NCBI GenBank assembly: GCA_019009955.1
Contig: CM032230.1
Coordinates: forward strand, 6,664,501-6,728,500
Direction of reading: 5' to 3'
Length of the DNA: 64,000 nucleotides
Source: Riptortus pedestris
Taxonomy: Eukaryota > Arthropoda > Insecta > Hemiptera > Alydidae
The notes under the pieces are model-generated. The model ran no database searches. It saw nothing but the letters and a program-made list of their open reading frames with translations, and was not told the origin of the DNA. The first letter of the stretch is position 1; each line of letters opens with the position of its first letter. This document shows, piece after piece, positions 58,885 to 64,000 of this stretch. Both the position numbers and the translations under genes were made by a program.

Positions 58885-58887
<3 letters not shown>
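57217..58887 (-). mobile_element. DUF4817-type IS630 transposon with ~130-bp inverted ends
   Basis: Left end TAGGGTGTCCCC and right-end complement CAGGGTGTCCCC, each continuing for about 130 bases of inverted similarity (..TCGATAGAGGATCGAAAAAC.., ..CATATGCC..). TA flanks at 57215-57216 and 58888-58889. It lies in the (TA)n between two divergently arranged H1 copies. Confidence 0.85.
57755..58494 (-). pseudogene. DUF4817-type transposase, internally deleted
   Basis: The 194-residue frame begins with the conserved EYADIVYVYGFCDGNARQAV N-terminus, followed by a helix-turn-helix near residues 96-115. The first catalytic Asp is at 165 (VIWPDE). The frame then jumps straight to WPPRSPDLTPLDFFVWGYVK (residues 171-190). 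About 100 residues between the first Asp and this C-terminal block, including the second catalytic Asp, are missing. A TGA at 57910 is followed in frame by VRTRDDLIERIRMVCNQL, the normal C-terminus. It cannot be active. Confidence 0.85.

Positions 58888-58945
<58 letters not shown>
58888..58945. repeat. (TA)n microsatellite
   Basis: TA tract between the IS630-type element and an H1 5' end. Confidence 0.9.
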
Positions 58946-58948
<3 letters not shown>

Positions 58949-59984
58949 GTAACCTCTGTCTGTACGTTGATTTTTTTCGCGAAATTTCACGATAACTTTT
59001 CGTTTCACATGTCATATGTCTATGACTGCATTTTGTTTCTTTCGTGTATGTTTGTTTGTTTCTTTGTTTGTTTGTTTGTTACCTTTTCACGCATAAACGG
59101 CTGAACCGAATTTTATGAAACTTGGTATGTATATTACTACTAGCCCAACTTAGACTTTAGGCTATACTAATATTCTCTGAGACGAACAGGAGTGGGGGTT
59201 GTAAGGGAGGCCTGAATTTAAAATAGCGGTATTTCGTTTTCTACTCGTTTTTCGGCAAATATGAACATAACAAAAGTTGTTTATTTTGTTATTTAAAGTA
59301 ACTTTTGTGATATTCATTTTTGTCTTTTAACAATGTATAAACGAGATATACACCATAATCTAAAGCGAGAGTCAACTATTTTATTGGGCGCTAACGATTA
59401 AACCGAACTTAACAAAAATCGGTATGTCAATTATCATTAATTCTTCCATGATTATAAGCTATATTAAAATTTTTAGGTTAGAACGGGAGTGGGGATATAA
59501 GGGAGGCCTGAAATAAAAATTCGCGATATTTCATTGTCTATTTGTTTTTCGACAAACATGCACGTAACAAAAGTTGTTTACTTTGTTATTTAGATTAAAT
59601 TTTTGTTCTATACATTCCTCCAGGAACAATGTGTGGAGTAAGTAATTTGCGTAGAAATATTGATATGCTCATCAATTCATTCCAATTTGAACTATGAGGT
59701 ACCTCACCTGAAAACATTAATTCAAATCTACGTTAATATTTTGTCTTTAATAACTGAAATCTATGAATAATGCACAGGAGACGGGAAATATGACAATATG
59801 GAGGACAGTGAAGTCTTACATAAAAAATTAATTTTATTATTAACAAATGCCAACAACGGGTATAAACCCTAAACACTAGGACGGGGAAATGTCAAAATAT
59901 TGTGGAAAGTAATGCCTTGCCAAAAAAATACCATCACCATTCAGCCTCAAATCAATTCCCGGGCGAGGCCGGGTATCTGAGCTA

Positions 59985-59985
<1 letters not shown>
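58946..59985 (+). mobile_element. H1 Helitron-like element
   Basis: Starts ATTGTAACCTCTGTCTGTAC after (TA)n and ends CCCGGGCGAGGCCGGG..CTAG followed by (TA)n. Two internal units. Confidence 0.8.
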
Positions 59986-60044
<59 letters not shown>

Positions 60045-60150
60045 GAACGGGCATCATTTTCGTCATCTCTTGGGTAGGAAAGATGGACATTTGAAGAAAT
60101 TTTTCGCGTCATGAGTACGACCTCAATTGCTGATTTCCTTTAGGGGAAAT
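59986..60150 (-). mobile_element. (TA)n plus H2 left-end fragment
   Basis: TA to 60038, then TTTTGAACGGGCATCATTTT through the left-end palindrome to GGGGAAATATTTCC. Reverse orientation, right half absent. Confidence 0.65.
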
Positions 60151-60342
60151 ATTTCCGACTTGGTGGTATCAAACACTACTCATCTCATCTCACCATTTAT
60201 CCCTTATACTTAAAATTAAAATCCGATAGGTAGAAGAGGGGGGTTTCTGAAGGCCGAAAACAAGAAAGTACTAATAACTCAATGAATATTTTAGTTACGA
60301 AAAATACATGCAACCACAATTATAGAACATCACCCCCCCCCC

Positions 60343-60447
60343 ACCAATCAGCTATGGAGGTAGTACTCAAGTCGCAAATTTCGAAATTTTTCTTCTAATG
60401 TCCATCGATTCTACCTAGTAGATGACGAAAATGAGGTCTGTTCAAAA

Positions 60448-60502
<55 letters not shown>

Positions 60503-60506
60503 CGTA

Positions 60507-60537
<31 letters not shown>

Positions 60538-61311
60538 TACCAATCTATCGGTCGCAATTTTTGTTGCATCGTTACCAAACTCAATTTAGTCGTTTTATGT
60601 AAAAAAAAAAAAATAATAATAATAAATCAAATTATTGGCTGAAATCGAACTATGGGAGGGGGGGGGTTAGAGAGGGAGAAATTTGAAAATTCGAAATATC
60701 TCCGTTACTTTAAGTCGGATATATAGAATGAATCTATTGCAAATCAAATTTACTATAAATATTTTTATATACATTTATTCTCTATCTTGAATTTCAACCG
60801 AAATATTTGCATTTTTCAGTTTTCAGCCTTCAGAAAACCCCCACTTTCACTCGTGTTACATAAAAAATACTCTGTTATATAATAAATCACATTATTCGAC
60901 GCTTAAATACCAACTATTGTTTTCCAGAGACCTTTATTATACGAGGTACATGCAAATATATTCTTGTGATCCACCCCCCCCCCCTACTCATTCGTTTTAA
61001 ATTGTTGGACTACTAAAATTTGATTGAGAGTGGTAAAAATTATTCTGCTTCATTATAAATTACAGTGCTATATATAGTACATAAATTCAATAAAATCAAT
61101 ATCTTATATTCTGATATGTTTCGTTTATTGCTTTTCTTTCCGGTGAGCCTTTGGCAGACGCTTCCCGCCGGGAGGGGAAAGATTTCTTATTACCGTTTGT
61201 ATTTATTCACTTAACATTCACGGTGGTGTTGTGTTAGCAGTATGTAGATTTTTTTTATTAAACTTCATGCGGGAAATCTGCTTAGTTTACGCAGCCCCTG
61301 CGTGACGGACT
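60343..61311 (+). mobile_element. H2 Helentron-like element, near full length
   Basis: CCAATCAGCTATGGAGG to GGGAAATCTGCTTAGTTTAC, hairpin CGCAGCCCCTGCG and TGACGGACTC. The internal tract is (TA)n at 60450-60496 plus (TG)n at 60508-60537. The outermost left end is missing, being joined to a C-run at about 60332. Confidence 0.8.
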
Positions 61312-61989
61312 CTTTCAGTTTTAATTGGCTAATCACAAAACGGTAATGGGCAATCACTATCAGGTGGGAAAACTGAAGAATTATATTTATCCTCCTAAAA
61401 GCCCGGGGCAGCGAAAAAGTCGTTATTTTTTAAATATTTCCCACGCTCGTTCATTTCCTCTTTTTATTTTAATTAGTTGCCATCTTCACGTGAACCGTTT
61501 TGTTTACCTTAGATTACATTTTGAAGCAAATAACCAAGCTAAGCTCCAACTACCGTGGGAAAAGATAATATGAGATAACAGTTTAACAGAACCGCGTGGA
61601 ATCTGTGCGTGCCGAGTGATGTACTGGGAACATAAACAATTTTTAGGTTAATATTGGAAACATATTAGTTATTCAATGACAGAGACCAGAGTGTAAATAT
61701 GTTGGTTATGTTATGATGCTTGTGTTGTAGTCCAAGTTGTGTTTGATTAATAAAATAAGTGTTGTTCAAATGGTTATGTAATTATTTAATGAAGAATGTT
61801 TTAATGGAAATCCACATATTTCTGCTTGCATCTTAGCAATTTTGCGCCTCAAAATATATTCTACCAACATATTTCTTTTCTAATAAAAATTATTTAAGGG
61901 TCCCTTTTACATTAGATCGCAAGTTGGTTCCATGCTGCTAAATTTTATAGAATTTAATTTAGTGATATTGCTATCAAATCCTTAGTCAT
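61312..61989. other. no gene recognised
   Basis: AT-rich. An 82-residue open stretch at 61325-61573 has no recognisable features. Confidence 0.35.
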
Positions 61990-62108
61990 TTTAGGAGATT
62001 TCCCTGAAGCTATTGAGATCGGACTCGTGACGTGATTTTCGAAGTTGTTCTTCAAATGTCCATCGATCCTACCCAGAAGGTGACGAAAATGAGGTCCGAT
62101 CAAAACTG

Positions 62109-62173
<65 letters not shown>

Positions 62174-62311
62174 CTGTTACCGCTCTAGCGGTCGTAATTA
62201 TTGATTAATCGTTACCAAACCCGATATTTAGTTATTATATGTAAAAAGAAAGATCAAGTTCGTTAACGGCTGAAATCGGGTCAGGAGGGGGAGGATTTTA
62301 AAGACCAAGGG
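61990..62311 (+). mobile_element. H2 left half truncated at rDNA-like sequence
   Basis: Left end TTTTAGGAGATTTCCC, TA tract 62111-62168, then ..GAAATCGGGTCAGGAGGGGG. H2 sequence stops at about 62311, where GC-rich repeats begin. Confidence 0.75.
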
Positions 62312-62320
62312 GTTTAGAGG

Positions 62321-62942
62321 CATGTGGCCTTTCCCGGGCGCTATAAAAATCTTTGCCTTGTTCCCGGCCTCCGAACGGGGAGCGGTGTTCGGTGTCTCGT
62401 AGTAGAAGTTGCGTTCGGGCAAACGCCCGAACCGAATTTGATCAGGGCTCCAGGCTCGTCTTGCAGAGAGCCCGGGAGTTGGCGGCAGGCCCGGCTAGAG
62501 CCTCCGTCGGTCGTGGCTTGTCTCATCTCTGCACCGGGTCTACGGCGTGTGTCCTTTCCCCGGTGCTGTTTAAATCTTCGCCTTGTTCCCGGCATCCAAG
62601 CGGGGAGCGGTGGTCGGGGTCTCGTAGTACATGTTGCGTTCGGGCGAACGCCCTAACCGAATTTGGCCAGGGCTCTCGGCTCGTCTTGCAGAGAGCCCGG
62701 GAGTTGGCGGCAGGCCCGGCTAGAGACTCTGTCGGTCGTGGCTTGTCTCATCTCTGCACCGTGTCTACGGCGAGTGTCCTTTCCCCGGTGCTGTTAAAAG
62801 CTTCGCCTTGTTCCCGGCTTCCGAGCGGTGAGCGGTGGTCGGCGTCTCGTACTACAAGTTGTGTTCGGGCAAACGCCCGAACCGAATTTGGCCAGTGCTC
62901 TCAGCTCGTCTTGCAGAGAGCCCGGGAGTTGGTGGCAGGCTC
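62321..62942 (+). repeat. 225-bp GC-rich tandem repeats, rDNA-spacer-like, 2.7 copies
   Basis: CCTTTCCC starts units at 62328, 62553 and 62778, an exact 225-base period. Units share CGCCTTGTTCCCGGC, GCAGAGAGCCCGGGAGTTGG and inverted GTTCGGGCAAACGCCCGAAC. The location just upstream of an 18S-like segment suggests intergenic/external spacer repeats of an rDNA unit (inference). A long + strand open frame results from the period being a multiple of three. Confidence 0.8.
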
Positions 62943-63376
62943 CCGTCGTGATTCTATTTCCTGCGAGAGTCCATCCGACTTTCGTGCCCGGTGGAGCGGT
63001 GCTACGAGTGTCTCCTGGCGAGGGTCTCGTCCTCGGTGGTACTCTTACTCGACGGTACGCAAGCTCCCCCGTGATGGAGATGCATATATACCACAGCATA
63101 GCCGCGAGGCGCGTAAAGCGTCTTCAGTGCGGCGACCAGTGCTCGCTCGCCCCGCCGGTCTCTCATGTCACCCGCCTAGACCACACGAGTCGCGGCAGGA
63201 CTAAGACCGCGCGTCGCGGCGGCGGGTTCCGTTCAGTTTGGCTCCGACGAACCGTAAGCAATACCCTTAGAGGGTCATTCGCCCGTTAGTCTCGCACACC
63301 GAGAGAGAGCCGCTCCACCGTCGGCCTCAGGGCTTAGAGGCGAAGACGCCTGTGCACGAGGTATAGGCCGGAGCCA
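62943..63376 (+). other. GC-rich sequence, possible rDNA external spacer
   Basis: Unique GC-rich sequence between the 225-bp repeats and the 18S-like piece. It contains GCATATATACC at about 63082-63092, which could be a pol I promoter-like TATA, but this is speculative. The first ~300 bases of 18S that should precede 63377 are not recognised. Confidence 0.35.
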
Positions 63377-63680
63377 TATCCTTCAAATGTCTGACTGATC
63401 AGCTGTCGATGGTAGACTCTGTGTCTACCATGGCGCTCGCGGGGGACAGGGAATCAGGGTTTGATTCCGGAGAGGGAGCCTGAGAAACGGCTACCTCATC
63501 CAAGGAAGGCAGCAGGCACGCAAATTACCCACTCCCGGCACGGGGAGGTAGTGACAAAAAATAACGATACGGGACCTATCCGGGGCCTTGTAATCGGAAT
63601 GAGAACACCCTAAATCCTTTAACGAGGATCTATTGGAGGGCAAGTCCGGTGCCAGCAGCCGCGGTAATTCCGGCTCCAAT
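63377..63680 (+). rRNA. 18S rRNA internal fragment, diverged
   Basis: Clear 18S sentences in order: CTTCAAATGTCTG, TCGATGGTAGACTCTG, GGAGAGGGAGCCTGAGAAAC, AGGAAGGCAGCAGGCACGCA, ACTCCCGGCACGGGGAGGTA, AATCGGAATGAGAACAC, GGATCTATTGGAGGGCAAGT and the universal GTGCCAGCAGCCGCGGTAAT. It differs from the near-invariant eukaryotic sequence at many positions (e.g. CTACCTCATCC for CTACCACATCC, TTCCGGCTCC for TTCCAGCTCC, GGGACCTATCCGGGGCC). The 5' ~300 bases are missing and it stops right after CTCCAAT. It is thus a degenerate or pseudogene copy, not a working 18S gene. Confidence 0.9.
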
Positions 63681-64000
63681 ATTTTGGCATATGCTGATAA
63701 CCTAGTGCTGTTTTCATCAACGCCTAATGGTATGAAGGCAATGCTCAGGGATATGGTCCAAGGGCTCAGTGATCTTGATTTGGATATTAATCCGGACAAG
63801 TCACGGGCACTTGTTCTACTGCCCGACGGCAAAAGGAAGTTGGTGAAAATGGACGCTGAGGCTAGATTTTCTGTCGAGAACGGGATCACTGGTACGGTCC
63901 AAGTTTGGGAAGTCTGGGACTACCTGGGGTTTAAGTTCGGTCCCTCGGGTGTAGTCATGGCTGATTTGGGTTACAACATCTCTTTGCGGAGGAGTGATAG
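63681..64000 (+). pseudogene. R2-clade non-LTR reverse transcriptase fragment joined to 18S
   Basis: In frame from the first base after the 18S junction, the window end gives about 106 uninterrupted residues. They start ILAYADNLVLFSS (RT motif 5, palm active site), continue LDLDINPDKSRALVLLPDG (motif 6) and reach VWDYLGFKFGPSGVV (motif 7 with YLG). This W.YLG..F..SG form and the INPDKS block are characteristic of the R2 clade. The usual ADD is ADN here, changing a metal-binding Asp. Everything 5' of motif 5 is missing, as expected for incomplete target-primed reverse transcription. The sequence runs off the window. Same orientation as the rRNA. Confidence 0.8.

Noticed and set aside
62353..63204. 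283-codon + strand open frame over the GC-rich repeats
   Set aside because: The 225-base period is divisible by three, so a stop-free unit stays open when repeated. High GC also lowers stop frequency. The region looks like rDNA spacer, not a gene.
63491..63889. 132-codon minus-strand open frame
   Set aside because: It runs antisense across both the 18S fragment and the reverse transcriptase; it is a shadow of those.

Overview
The window looks like nuclear DNA of an arthropod, probably an insect. It is AT-rich and gene-poor, is built largely from transposable elements, and carries long (TA)n tracts. Protein-coding content outside transposons is very small. No bacterial operons, tRNA genes or CRISPR arrays were seen. 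Placement below arthropod level is a guess from the transposon mix (mariner, Tc1, DUF4817-type IS630, piggyBac, Ty3/Gypsy, RNase-H LINE, R2-clade, tRNA-derived SINE).

Host-like genes. Three intact, intronless reading frames encode small proteins with four predicted membrane segments: 461-1027 (188 aa, behind a TATA box) and a duplicated pair at 21529-22173 and 33040-33684 (214 aa each). The pair lies in a multi-kilobase segmental duplication (about 21150-27060 and 32670-40680). Both copies keep two cysteines in each predicted extracellular loop, and their indels keep frame. Each is followed by about 2 kb of degenerate 160-270 bp repeats. A third remnant of that downstream repeat sits at 29170-29440. 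A decayed beta-propeller-like gene may occupy 38780-39900.

Two repeat families dominate. Family H1 is Helitron-like: it starts with TC, ends in a GC hairpin followed by CTAG, and carries an internal repeat of about 298 bp. Copies include 6806-7328, 13931-14746, 14799-17010, 18198-19365, 41422-43996, 55733-57214 and 58946-59985. Family H2 is Helentron-like (HINE/DINE-like). It has asymmetric terminal inverted repeats, a 3' hairpin (CGCAGCCCCTGCG) and often an internal (TA)n tract. Good copies are 17692-19509, 27851-28822, 42310-43807 and 60343-61311. The families nest in each other and in other transposons. The clearest case is Tc1 (41172-44716) containing H1, which contains H2.

Cut-and-paste elements are three mariner copies (3590-4530, 12641-13918, 37984-38648), a DUF4817-type element (57217-58887), a piggyBac remnant (8140-9160), the Tc1 element, and a 3.8 kb Tc1/IS630-type element with terminal inverted repeats over 600 bp (48402-52187) inserted in a 60-bp satellite. 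The satellite left of that insertion is riddled with small insertions and looks like uncorrected long-read sequence. Retroelements include a solo LTR with an empty-site paralogue (24874-25448), a Gypsy pol relic, LINE fragments and a tRNA-derived SINE with clear target duplications.

The right edge (62312-64000) differs sharply in composition. It has GC-rich 225-bp repeats resembling rDNA spacer, then a diverged internal piece of 18S rRNA, and then an abrupt switch at 63680/63681 into the reverse-transcriptase domain of an R2-clade non-LTR element. This suggests a dispersed rDNA fragment carrying a 5'-truncated R-element in 18S, and is the most unusual structure here. No element in the window appears to encode a complete, intact transposase.
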